A DNA stretch of 7,106 nt from Clostridia bacterium (GTDB lineage: Bacteria > Bacillota > Clostridia > UMGS1810). The translations under genes were made by a program, and so were the position numbers. This document shows positions 1 through 6,111 of the stretch, in pieces (the first letter of the stretch is position 1; every line of letters starts with the position of its first letter). Below the pieces are notes generated by a model. It did no database searches, was not told the origin of the DNA, and was given only the letters and a program-made list of their open reading frames with translations. The stretch spans positions 1 through 7,106 of the forward strand of contig JAFVSB010000022.1 in the NCBI GenBank assembly GCA_017503945.1. Reading direction: 5' to 3'.

Positions 1-218
1 CAAATCTTGCGGTGAACTTTTTGTGGAGCATCATATTTTTTAACCTGAGAGCTTTTCTCTTTGCTTTCATATGGCTATTGCTTTTGCTCGCTGTAGTGCT
101 TGCAATGATTATAGAGTTCCGCAAAATACGCCCGTGGACAGCTTATGCACAAATTCCGTATTTCATCTGGGGACTTTTTGCGCTTTATCTTAACATTGCA
201 ATTTATGTATTGAACTGA
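1..218 (+). CDS. tspO: TspO/MBR family protein, C-terminal part (partial)
   Basis: This is the 3' end of a gene that begins left of the window. The frame is open from base 3 and encodes 71 residues before TGA. The visible start NLAVNFLWSIIFF matches the conserved N-x-x-W-S-x-x-F-F segment of the TspO/MBR (tryptophan-rich sensory protein) family. It is followed by two hydrophobic membrane segments and the typical ending PYFIWGLFALYLNIAIYVLN (compare P-Y-x-x-W-x-x-F-A-x-x-L-N-x-x-I-x-x-L-N). TspO proteins are small five-helix membrane proteins that bind porphyrins and related ligands; their bacterial role is debated (tetrapyrrole or stress responses). A GTG at 12 could be mistaken for a start, but it lies inside the conserved NFLWS block, so the gene is cut by the window edge rather than short. 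Family assignment is firm; function here is not shown by the sequence. Confidence 0.88.
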   Translation, partial: NLAVNFLWSIIFFNLRAFLFAFIWLLLLLAVVLAMIIEFRKIRPWTAYAQIPYFIWGLFALYLNIAIYVLN

Positions 219-228
219 ATTAAAAGTA

Positions 229-256
229 ACACAAAAAAATTTGCTCATTTTTGTGT
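229..256 (+). terminator. weak AT-rich hairpin after tspO
   Basis: ACACAAAAA (229-237) can pair with TTTTTGTGT (248-256) around a 10-base loop, starting 11 bases after the tspO stop. The stem is almost all A-T and the T-run lies inside the stem rather than after it, so it would be a weak terminator at best. It is the only candidate 3' end for tspO before the tRNA promoter. Confidence 0.3.
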
Positions 257-282
257 ATATTAACAAAATTTTAATATGGTAC

Positions 283-310
283 TTGATTTATATCAAATCC
301 GTGGTATAAT
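283..310 (+). promoter_or_regulatory. sigma-A-type promoter of tRNA-Asn
   Basis: TTGATT (283-288) and a perfect TATAAT (305-310) are separated by 16 bases. Transcription would start at about 317, a few bases before the mature tRNA 5' end at 325, a normal layout for a single-tRNA unit. Confidence 0.8.
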
Positions 311-324
311 AGTCAGGTAAATAT

Positions 325-397
325 TCCTGATTAGCTCAGTCGGTAGAGCGCATGACTGTTAATCATGATGTCGCTGGTTCGAGCCCGGCATCAGGAG
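325..397 (+). tRNA. tRNA-Asn (anticodon GTT)
   Basis: A full cloverleaf is visible in 73 bases. The acceptor stem is TCCTGAT (325-331) with ATCAGGA (390-396), discriminator base G397. The D arm is GCTC/GAGC, the anticodon stem CATGA/TCATG has loop CTGTTAA (anticodon GTT, Asn), and the T stem GCTGG/CCGGC encloses TTCGAGC. The CCA end is not encoded, so it must be added after transcription. The tRNA is a monocistronic unit with its own promoter and terminator. Confidence 0.97.
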
Positions 398-400
398 TGA

Positions 401-433
401 AAAACAACCCATCGTGTGATGGGTTGTTTTTTT
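401..433 (+). terminator. intrinsic terminator of tRNA-Asn
   Basis: A near-perfect 13-bp stem (401-413 with 418-430, core AACAACCCATC/GATGGGTTGTT) closes a GTGT tetraloop and runs into a seven-T tract (427-433). It begins four bases after the tRNA. Confidence 0.93.
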
Positions 434-449
434 ATGCACAAAATGCATA

Positions 450-478
450 TTGAAAAAATCTTTAGTTTATGTTATATT
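450..478 (+). promoter_or_regulatory. promoter of the fprA-ZIP unit
   Basis: TTGAAA (450-455), a 17-base spacer and TATATT (473-478) form a good sigma-A-type promoter. It lies just after the tRNA terminator and about 35 bases before the fprA start. No clear operator palindrome is visible around it. Confidence 0.7.
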
Positions 479-512
479 AATGTAGTTACTAAAGAACATG
501 GAGGCAAAAAAC

Positions 513-1667
513 ATGTATATCACAGACACTATCAAATATATAGGTGTAAATGACCACGAAATAGACTTGTTTGAAGGGCAGTATGATGTGCCAAACGGCA
601 TGTCATATAACTCATATGCCATCATCGATGAAAAAATTGCAATCATGGATTCTGTGGACGCACGCTTTGGCGACCAGTGGCTTGCAAACATCAAAGCTGA
701 GCTTGGTACCAAGTGCCCCGACTATCTCATAGTGCAGCACATGGAGCCTGACCACAGCGCCAACATCGACACATTTGCCAAGGCGTATCCCGACGCGGTG
801 ATTGTGTCATCGGCAAAGGCTTTTGTGATGATGAATAACTTTTTTGGCACAGATTTTGCAGATCGCCGCATTGTGGTGGGCGAGGGTGACACACTTTCGC
901 TGGGCGCTCGCACTCTCACATTTGTGACAGCACCCATGGTGCACTGGCCTGAGGTTATTGTGACCTACGACAGTGCCGACAAGGTGCTATTTTCGGCAGA
1001 CGGCTTCGGCAAATTTGGTGCACTTGACATAGACGAAGAATGGACATGCGAAGCCAGAAGATATTACATTGGCATAGTGGGCAAATATGGCGCTCAGGTG
1101 CAGGCGCTTCTCAAAAAAGCATCTACGCTCGACATTAAAACCATCTGTCCTCTTCACGGCCCGGTGCTAAAGGGAAACCTTGGCTACTACATTGGTCTTT
1201 ACAATATCTGGTCGAGCTATGAAACAGAATCCGACGGGGTGCTCATTGCTTACACCTCGGTGTATGGCAACACCAAAAAGGCGGTGATGAAGCTTGCCGA
1301 AAGCTTGGAAAAAGGCGGTTGTGCCAAGGTTGTGGTAAATGACCTTGCAAGATGCGACATGGCAGAAGCAGTGGAAGACGCTTTCCGCTACGGCAAAATC
1401 GTGCTTGCCACCACCACCTACAACGGCGAAGTGTTCCCGTTTATGAGAGAATTTATAAACGAGCTGACCGAAAGAGGCATCAAAAACAAAACCTTTGCAT
1501 TCATTGAAAACGGCAGCTGGGCTCCCGTGGCAACAAAGGTGATGAAAAAGAGCCTTGAAAAATGCAAAAATCTCACCTTTGCAACAAACGATGTGACCAT
1601 CATGTCGGCACTAAATGAGCAGAGCATGGCTCAGCTTGAAGCTTTGGCAGGTGAACTATTGATATGA
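513..1667 (+). CDS. fprA: FprA family A-type flavoprotein (flavodiiron protein)
   Basis: This cytoplasmic flavodiiron protein reduces O2 to water and/or NO to N2O, protecting anaerobes. It has 384 residues, the usual size for the two-domain class. Residues 1 to about 240 form a metallo-beta-lactamase-like domain with all expected diiron ligands: H76-x-E78-x-D80-H81 (in VQHMEPDHSAN), H144 (MVHWPE), D163 (FSADGFG) and H215 (CPLHGP). Residues from about 243 form a flavodoxin-like FMN domain with the phosphate loop T248-SVYGNT and the later TTYNGEVFP segment. There is no C-terminal rubredoxin domain, so electrons must come from a separate rubredoxin or reductase. The ATG at 513 is preferred because GGAGG (500-504) lies 8 bases upstream; the in-frame ATG at 498 overlaps that site. 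The stop overlaps the start of the ZIP gene. The O2 versus NO preference cannot be read from sequence. Confidence 0.95.
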   Translation: MYITDTIKYIGVNDHEIDLFEGQYDVPNGMSYNSYAIIDEKIAIMDSVDARFGDQWLANIKAELGTKCPDYLIVQHMEPDHSANIDTFAKAYPDAVIVSSAKAFVMMNNFFGTDFADRRIVVGEGDTLSLGARTLTFVTAPMVHWPEVIVTYDSADKVLFSADGFGKFGALDIDEEWTCEARRYYIGIVGKYGAQVQALLKKASTLDIKTICPLHGPVLKGNLGYYIGLYNIWSSYETESDGVLIAYTSVYGNTKKAVMKLAESLEKGGCAKVVVNDLARCDMAEAVEDAFRYGKIVLATTTYNGEVFPFMREFINELTERGIKNKTFAFIENGSWAPVATKVMKKSLEKCKNLTFATNDVTIMSALNEQSMAQLEALAGELLI

Positions 1668-2416
1668 ATCCCGTATGGCTCACGGCAATCGGTGTGGGAG
1701 GAGCAACTGTGATTGGTGCTATTATAGGCTTTTGCTTCAAAAAAATGTCACACCGATTTTCCGATATTATTTTGTCATTTGCAGCAGGCGTTATGCTTGC
1801 GGCGGCTGTGCTCGGTCTTGTGCTTGAGTCGCTTGAATATGGCGGCAGATTTGCGCTCGCCATCACTGTGGCAGGCATATTTGCAGGGGCGCTGTGCCTC
1901 AATCTCGTCGACAAGCTGGTGCCGCATCTTCATAAGCTTGCAGGTGTTGAGCCCGAAACCCATGCCGACTCAAAGCTTGGCAAGGTGCTGCTTTTTGTGA
2001 TGGCAATTGCCATTCACAATCTCCCCGAGGGTATTGCCGCAGGTGTAGGCTTTGGCTCGGGCAACACTTCACAGGCGCTCGTCATTGCAGGAGGCATAGC
2101 TCTTCAGAATATACCCGAGGGCATGGTTATCATTGCACCCATGCTTGCAGCAGGGGTAAGCGCCAAAAGAACATTTGCAATTGCACTCTTCACAGGTCTG
2201 GTGGAAGTGGCAGGCACGCTGCTTGGTTATTTTGCGGTGAGTGTGGCATCGGTAATTCTGCCGTTTGCGCTCAGCTTTGCAGGTGGCACAATGCTCTATG
2301 TGATCAGTGACGAGATGATTCCCGAAACTCATGCCCACGGCAGCGAGCGCGCAGCTACCTATGCTCTGCTTGCAGGCTTTTGCGTTATGCTCATAACCGA
2401 TGTGCTTCTGGGATAA
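1664..2416 (+). CDS. ZIP family divalent metal transporter (GufA-like)
   Basis: A 250-residue, strongly hydrophobic inner-membrane protein of the ZIP (zinc/iron permease) family, which moves Zn, Fe or Mn into the cytoplasm. The two signature metal-site helices are present: H118-N-L-P-E122-G and Q148-N-I-P-E152-G. They are followed by the conserved E181 helix (GLVEVAGTLLGYF) and a late acidic/His segment, SDEMIPETHAHG (215-226). About eight membrane segments can be picked out, with a His/Glu-bearing loop around residues 88-100 (PHLHKL...ETHADS). The Gln in the second motif and the overall layout resemble the GufA/ZupT-like branch. ATG 1664 overlaps the fprA TGA (ATGA), with AGGTGA (1649-1654) 9 bases upstream, implying translational coupling. 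Pairing with an iron-rich enzyme hints at iron supply, but the metal is not determined. Confidence 0.92.
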   Translation: MNPVWLTAIGVGGATVIGAIIGFCFKKMSHRFSDIILSFAAGVMLAAAVLGLVLESLEYGGRFALAITVAGIFAGALCLNLVDKLVPHLHKLAGVEPETHADSKLGKVLLFVMAIAIHNLPEGIAAGVGFGSGNTSQALVIAGGIALQNIPEGMVIIAPMLAAGVSAKRTFAIALFTGLVEVAGTLLGYFAVSVASVILPFALSFAGGTMLYVISDEMIPETHAHGSERAATYALLAGFCVMLITDVLLG

Positions 2417-2452
2417 AACGCCCTTGGCTTGCAAACAAATAACAAATGTACC

Positions 2453-2488
2453 TTGACTTTGACACCAAAAAGTGGTATATTATATAAA
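2453..2488 (+). promoter_or_regulatory. promoter of the SCIFF (scfA-scfB) unit
   Basis: Two overlapping sigma-A-type readings exist. One is TTGACT (2453-2458) plus 17 bases plus TATATT (2476-2481). The other is a perfect TTGACA (2459-2464) plus 18 bases plus TATAAA (2483-2488). Either gives a leader of roughly 35 to 45 bases before scfA. The strength fits the high expression expected for a small peptide precursor. No clear terminator separates the ZIP gene from this point, so some read-through from upstream is possible. Confidence 0.72.
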
Positions 2489-2527
2489 GACAATTATAAT
2501 GATATGATATTCATGGAGGTTATCGTG

Positions 2528-2680
2528 ATGAAACACATTAAAACTATCAAAACTCGCAACCTTTGCAACAGCGCTAAAAACGGTGGCTGCGGCGAATGCC
2601 AGACTTCTTGTCAGTCAGCTTGCAAAACAAGCTGCGGTATTGCTAATCAGCAGTGCGAGAAAAAAGCAGAAAGCAAATAA
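2528..2680 (+). CDS. scfA: SCIFF ranthipeptide precursor (six-cysteine family)
   Basis: This 50-residue ribosomal peptide is the substrate of the adjacent radical-SAM maturase. The leader MKHIKTIKTRNL and core GGCGECQTSCQSACKTSC are diagnostic of the SCIFF (six cysteines in forty-five residues) family. The six family cysteines are C21, C24, C28, C32, C36 and C43. Two departures are visible: an additional Cys at position 13 (TGC, 2564-2566), in the leader part, and Gly at position 37 (GGT, 2636-2638). As I recall it, the characterised Clostridium thermocellum homologue CteA has Thr37 as thioether acceptor for Cys32. The C-terminal tail KKAESK extends past the usual end. The start is ATG 2528, with GGAGG (2515-2519) 8 bases upstream; an adjacent in-frame GTG (2525) is less likely. 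The mature product's role is unsettled; quorum-type signalling has been proposed for clostridial ranthipeptides. Confidence 0.95.
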   Translation: MKHIKTIKTRNLCNSAKNGGCGECQTSCQSACKTSCGIANQQCEKKAESK

Positions 2681-2699
2681 TTTGTATTTCAACTGATGG

Positions 2700-2731
2700 G
2701 GCCGCCGCACTACAGGTGCGGCAGCCTTTTT
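2700..2731 (+). terminator. hairpin plus T-run between scfA and scfB (partial terminator)
   Basis: A GC-rich stem (2700-2710 with 2716-2726, one internal C-A mismatch at 2703/2723) closes a five-base loop and is followed by five Ts (2727-2731). It sits 20 bases after the scfA stop and ends 32 bases before scfB. No convincing promoter lies between it and scfB, so it is best read as a leaky terminator or 3' RNA stabiliser that lowers scfB relative to scfA. Confidence 0.8.
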
Positions 2732-2763
2732 CATTGCAATTGATTTTTTGAAAGGTGATACAA

Positions 2764-4143
2764 ATGATACATCAATATAAGCTTGGCGGCTACAACATTG
2801 TGCTTGATGTGTGCTCGGGCGGAGTGCACATTGTAGATGATATTGCATATGACATCATCGAAATGTATGAAAGTAAAAGCCGTGATGAAGTGATAAAAGC
2901 TGCAGGCGAAAAATATGCAAGCGAAGCATCACACGATGAAATAGCCGAGTGCTATGACCAGATAACCGAGCTCAAAGACGAAGGCGCGCTCTTTGCGCCC
3001 GATACCTTTGAGCCAATGGCAGGCGAGCTAAAAGCCAAGACGGCAGGCGTGGTGAAGGCGCTTTGCCTGCATGTGGCTCACATCTGCAACTTAAACTGCG
3101 CCTATTGCTTTGCAAGCCAAGGCAAATTTGGCGGCGAGCGCGATGTGATGAGCTTTGAAACAGGCAAGCGTGCGCTTGATTTTCTCATAGAAAACTCAGG
3201 CACCCGCACCAATCTTGAGGTTGATTTCTTTGGCGGAGAGCCGCTTATGAACTGGGATGTGGTAAAGCAGCTTGTGGCATATGCGCGCTCGGTTGAAAAA
3301 GAAAAGGGCAAAAACTTCCGCTTCACTCTCACCACCAATGGCGTGCTTGTAGACGATGAGGTCATCGAATTTGCCAACCGTGAGATGAGCAATGTGGTGC
3401 TCAGCCTCGATGGCCGCAAAGAAATTCACGACCGCTACCGTGTGGACTATGCGGGAGTGGGCAGCTGGGAAAAGATCGTGCCCAAATTTCAGAAATTTGT
3501 GGAGGCGCGCGGCGGCAAAAACTACTACATGCGCGGCACCTTTACCCATGCTAACCCCGATTTTTTAAAGGACATTGAAAAGATGCTCGAGCTTGGATTT
3601 ACCGAGCTCAGCATGGAGCCTGTGGTGTGTGCACCGGGCGATGAATCGGAGCTTACACAAGAGGATATGCCCATCATATTTGACCAATACGAAAAACTTG
3701 CCGAGCTCATGCTCGAGCGCAAAAAAGCGGACAAGCCATTTACATTCTATCATTATATGATAGACCTGAAAGGCGGCCCTTGTATTTACAAGCGAATCTC
3801 GGGCTGCGGCTCGGGCACAGAATATATGGCAGTGACACCATGGGGCGATCTATATCCCTGCCATCAGTTTGTGGGCGATGAAAAATTCAAGCTTGGTGAC
3901 ATATGGAATGGTGTTACCAACACAGATATTCAAAACGAATTTGCAAGCTGCAATGTGTATGAGCGAAAAGAGTGCCGCGATTGTTGGGCAAGGCTTTATT
4001 GCTCGGGCGGCTGCGCAGCCAATGCATATCATAGCACAGGTTCGGTGAAGGGCATCTACAAATACGGCTGCGAGCTTTTCAAAAAGAGAATGGAATGTGC
4101 CATAATGCTTGCTGCAGCCCAGGAAATTGGCGATGATGAATGA
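2764..4143 (+). CDS. scfB: SCIFF peptide maturase, SPASM radical SAM thioether synthase
   Basis: A 459-residue radical S-adenosylmethionine enzyme that forms the Cys thioether crosslink in the SCIFF peptide (CteB-like). Residues 1 to about 90 (MIHQYKLGGYNIVLDV...) match the N-terminal peptide-recognition (RRE, PqqD-like) region. The radical SAM barrel follows, with the [4Fe-4S] motif C108-x3-C112-x2-C115 and the SAM-binding FFGGEP (155-160). The C-terminal SPASM region carries the full auxiliary-cluster pattern: C348-x12-G361-x4-C366, then C404-x2-C407-x5-C413-x3-C417, then C436. C340 is a further likely cluster ligand. ATG 2764 is chosen over the in-frame GTG 2755 because AAAGGTGAT (2751-2759) is the ribosome site and family members begin M-[IV]-HQY. 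An unusual C17 lies in the recognition domain where I recall Asn in relatives. Its stop overlaps the next gene's start. Confidence 0.96.
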   Translation: MIHQYKLGGYNIVLDVCSGGVHIVDDIAYDIIEMYESKSRDEVIKAAGEKYASEASHDEIAECYDQITELKDEGALFAPDTFEPMAGELKAKTAGVVKALCLHVAHICNLNCAYCFASQGKFGGERDVMSFETGKRALDFLIENSGTRTNLEVDFFGGEPLMNWDVVKQLVAYARSVEKEKGKNFRFTLTTNGVLVDDEVIEFANREMSNVVLSLDGRKEIHDRYRVDYAGVGSWEKIVPKFQKFVEARGGKNYYMRGTFTHANPDFLKDIEKMLELGFTELSMEPVVCAPGDESELTQEDMPIIFDQYEKLAELMLERKKADKPFTFYHYMIDLKGGPCIYKRISGCGSGTEYMAVTPWGDLYPCHQFVGDEKFKLGDIWNGVTNTDIQNEFASCNVYERKECRDCWARLYCSGGCAANAYHSTGSVKGIYKYGCELFKKRMECAIMLAAAQEIGDDE

Positions 4144-5480
4144 TGAATACACCCATTTGTGATTTTATAAAACAATACAGCGCTCGAAACAACTCAAGAC
4201 TTCATATGCCGGGGCACAAAGGCAGGAGCTTTCTGGGCTTTGAATCCATGGACATCACCGAGATAAACGGCGCCGACAGCTTGTATGAAGCAAGTGGAAT
4301 AATAGCGCAAAGCGAAAAAAATGCAAGTGAGCTTTTTGGCTCGCGCACGTTTTATTCCACCGAAGGCTCGTCGCTTTGCATAAGGGCGATGCTCTATCTT
4401 GCCATGCTCTATGCAAAAGAGGCAGGAAGAGCCAGTCTTGTGTGGGCAACTCGCAATGCTCACAAAACATTCATGAGCGCAGCTGCACTTTTAGGCTTTG
4501 ACATCGAGTGGCTCTATGGCAAAGACGGCATCTCATATCTTAGCTGCGCTATCGATGCCGAGGTGCTCGACCAAAAGCTTTCGTTTGCTCCCACTTTGCC
4601 TGCTGCAGTGTATGTGACCTCGCCTGACTATCTTGGCACCACCTCCAACATAGCCGCACTCGCAGGAGTGTGTCACCGCCACGGAGTGCTGCTGATAGTG
4701 GACAATGCCCACGGAGCATATCTTAAATTTTTGCCATCCTCGCTCCATCCGATTGACCTGGGGGCAGATATGTGCTGTGATTCGGCTCATAAAACCCTCC
4801 CTGTGCTCACGGGGGGTGCATATATGCATCTGTCATCAGCTTTGCCGCCAAAACTTGCCAATCAGGCAAAAGCGGCTCTTGCACTTTTTGGTTCCACGAG
4901 TCCGTCATATCTTATATTGGCATCGCTCGACCATGCCAACGGCTACATTGCAAATGACTACCCTCCAAGGCTTGCAGACTTTGCCCGAAAGTTTGATGAG
5001 GCAAAACGCACTCTCATGCAAAACGGATATGTGCTGTTGGGTGAGGAAAAGCTCAAGCTCACCATCGACGCCAAAAGCTATGGATATTTGGGCGGCGAGA
5101 TTGCCGATATTCTTGAAAAAAAGAACATTATCTGCGAATTTGCCGACCCTGATTTTGCAGTGCTTATGCTCACGCCTGAAAATGATGATGAAGAGTTATC
5201 AGCTCTCACCGATGCTCTGCTTGGCATATCTCAAAGAAGCGCCATCACCCAAAGAGCGCCTCTTATGAGCAGACCGAAAAAGGCAATGAGCATAAGGGAG
5301 GCAACCCTTTGCATGCACGAAGATGTTGATTTGGCAAAGGCGTGCGGCAGAGTGCTTGCATCGGCCAATGTGGCGTGCCCGCCCGCTGTGCCCATTGTGG
5401 TGTGCGGTGAAGTGATAGAGCATGACGCCATAGAATGTATGAAATATTACGGCATTGAAAAATGCAGTGTTGTAAAGTAG
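4140..5480 (+). CDS. Orn/Lys/Arg decarboxylase-family PLP enzyme
   Basis: A fold-type I pyridoxal-phosphate enzyme of the Orn/Lys/Arg decarboxylase major-domain family (YaaO/SpeA-like), expected to convert a basic amino acid to a polyamine precursor or diamine in the cytoplasm. Visible landmarks are the N-terminal LHMPGHKG (21-28), GADSLYEASG (44-53), the STEGSS cofactor pocket (73-78), D188-N-A-H191 for the PLP ring, and S215-A-H-K218 with the Schiff-base lysine. STSPSY (252-257) and the late PPAVPIVVCGE (414-424) also match family motifs. At 446 residues it lacks the response-regulator-like wing domain of the large inducible enzymes and is slightly shorter than YaaO-type proteins. ATG 4140 overlaps the scfB TGA; a second ATG follows at 4143. 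No strong Shine-Dalgarno is visible, so translation is probably coupled to scfB. The substrate (Arg, Lys or Orn) cannot be told. Confidence 0.9.
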   Translation: MMNTPICDFIKQYSARNNSRLHMPGHKGRSFLGFESMDITEINGADSLYEASGIIAQSEKNASELFGSRTFYSTEGSSLCIRAMLYLAMLYAKEAGRASLVWATRNAHKTFMSAAALLGFDIEWLYGKDGISYLSCAIDAEVLDQKLSFAPTLPAAVYVTSPDYLGTTSNIAALAGVCHRHGVLLIVDNAHGAYLKFLPSSLHPIDLGADMCCDSAHKTLPVLTGGAYMHLSSALPPKLANQAKAALALFGSTSPSYLILASLDHANGYIANDYPPRLADFARKFDEAKRTLMQNGYVLLGEEKLKLTIDAKSYGYLGGEIADILEKKNIICEFADPDFAVLMLTPENDDEELSALTDALLGISQRSAITQRAPLMSRPKKAMSIREATLCMHEDVDLAKACGRVLASANVACPPAVPIVVCGEVIEHDAIECMKYYGIEKCSVVK

Positions 5481-5494
5481 GTGTTATAAACTTT

Positions 5495-5531
5495 AAAAAC
5501 CTGCTCGTCTGCTATAGACGGGCAGGTTTTT
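5495..5531. terminator. bidirectional terminator between the scf unit and the spoIVB remnant
   Basis: A-run (5495-5499), stem CCTGCTCGTCT (5500-5510) pairing with AGACGGGCAGG (5516-5526, one G-T pair), loop GCTAT, and a T-run (5527-5531). It lies 15 bases after the decarboxylase stop. On the minus strand it also ends in five Ts and sits right after the spoIVB-remnant stop, so it can serve both convergent directions. Confidence 0.93.
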
Positions 5532-5532
5532 G

Positions 5533-5664
5533 TCAGTTACCGCTTTGCGCTTTTGTAAGCATATTTTCTATAAATATCCCATAACCCCTTGTTGGATCGT
5601 TTACAAAAACATGTGTCACAGCTCCCACAATTTTACCATTTTGTAAGATGGGTGAACTTGACAC
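5533..5664 (-). pseudogene. spoIVB: 3' remnant of spoIVB (SpoIVB S55 peptidase C-terminus)
   Basis: Read on the minus strand, 43 codons then TGA encode SSSPILQNGKIVGAVTH (from residue 2), followed by VFVNDPTRGYGIFIENML. This is essentially the C-terminus of stage IV sporulation protein B, the serine peptidase that signals sigma-K activation across the forespore membranes. Only about a tenth of the protein remains. The catalytic signature GMSGSP reads L-V-S-S-S-P here: Met to Val and Gly to Ser are each one transition away, and the nucleophilic Ser position is kept. Upstream of about 5664 the frame stays open to 5775 but the residues no longer resemble SpoIVB, and it then hits a stop (5776-5778). 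There is no start codon with a ribosome site. I infer a gene truncated by rearrangement at about 5664. No spo0A follows, although spoIVB-spo0A is the usual order in Clostridia. Confidence 0.85.
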
Positions 5665-5888
5665 GAGTGATGTCAATGGGGGACAACATTTTTCTTTATT
5701 TTTGAGGTTTTGAAGGAAATAAGTGTGTATTTGAAGGTAATGATGAAGGAAATGAATGAAATCATGACGGAAATCTCATTTCTTTTTCAAATTTTTGTAT
5801 GTAGTGTATTATCGGACTTCCACAGTTTTATAATAGGAGAGCCACTTTTAATTTCCTATTTTCATAAAAATACAACATCAAAGTCAAC
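5665..5888. other. AT-rich spacer without a recognisable gene
   Basis: No convincing gene on either strand. A plus-strand open frame at 5710-5922 has no ribosome site, has low-complexity content and runs through a minus-strand terminator. The plus strand is purine-rich over about 5704-5775. A small inverted repeat, GAAATGA (5749-5755) with TCATTTC (5776-5782), is present but has no T-run. The segment lies between the spoIVB breakpoint and the toxin/immunity terminator. Confidence 0.5.
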
Positions 5889-5916
5889 AAAAAAGACAGG
5901 ACTCTCATCCTGCCTT
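5889..5916 (-). terminator. terminator of the minus-strand toxin/immunity unit
   Basis: On the minus strand, AAGGCAGGA (5916-5908) pairs with TCCTGTCTT (5901-5893, one G-U pair) around a six-base loop, and the T-run spans 5894-5889. It starts 7 bases past the stop of the 60-aa cysteine-rich gene. Confidence 0.87.
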
Positions 5917-5923
5917 AATTGAT

Positions 5924-6106
5924 TTAATCTTCAACAAAAATATTATTTTCATCAAAGCATTTTGATTTGAAGCATTCTAAATGGCAAAAAAGTTGTTGAT
6001 CTTCCTGCTCATCTTCGTTTAACCAATGAGTTGTCAGCAAGATTGAGGATACCTTTTCCTCTTCGCTTATTTTCTCACCGCAAAATACACATTGAAATTC
6101 ATTCAT
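5924..6106 (-). CDS. 60-aa acidic four-cysteine protein, probable immunity partner
   Basis: A short acidic protein (15 Asp/Glu against 4 Lys/Arg) with a probable zinc-binding pair of knuckles, C6-x2-C9 (FQCVFCG) and C41-x3-C45 (FCHLEC); H27, H42 and C50 are further possible ligands. No signal peptide or membrane segment is visible, so it should be cytoplasmic. The start is ATG 6106, with GGAGG (6119-6115) 8 bases upstream; an ATG at 6112 is only 2 bases from that site. The ribosome site lies inside the last codons of the preceding toxin-like gene, so the two are tightly coupled. Its position directly after a basic toxin-like domain, and its opposite charge (about -11 against +11), suggest it is the cognate antitoxin/immunity protein. 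I recall similar cysteine-rich small proteins beside such toxins, but the family is not confirmed. Confidence 0.75.
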   Translation of the reverse strand: MNEFQCVFCGEKISEEEKVSSILLTTHWLNEDEQEDQQLFCHLECFKSKCFDENNIFVED

Positions 6107-6111
6107 ATACA

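Noticed and set aside
12..218. Complete small membrane protein starting at GTG 12
   Set aside because: The GTG lies inside the conserved NFLWS block of TspO and the frame is open to the window edge, so this is a truncated gene.
498..512. ATG 498 as the fprA start
   Set aside because: It overlaps the GGAGG that correctly spaces ATG 513.
1600..2434. Several minus-strand open frames opposite fprA and the ZIP gene
   Set aside because: They are antisense shadows in skewed-codon genes, with Cys/His/Ser-rich nonsense translations.
2429..2527. Longer 83-aa version of the SCIFF precursor
   Set aside because: It runs through the promoter and ribosome site; the family begins MKH at 2528.
2755..2763. 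GTG 2755 as the scfB start
   Set aside because: It is part of the ribosome-binding sequence AAAGGTGAT, and relatives start M-[IV]-HQY.
4705..5268. 187-aa plus-strand open frame inside the decarboxylase gene
   Set aside because: It is a shadow frame with no ribosome site or recognisable domain, fully covered by a gene with intact catalytic motifs.
5710..5922. 70-aa plus-strand open frame
   Set aside because: No ribosome site, low complexity, and it reads through the minus-strand terminator stem.
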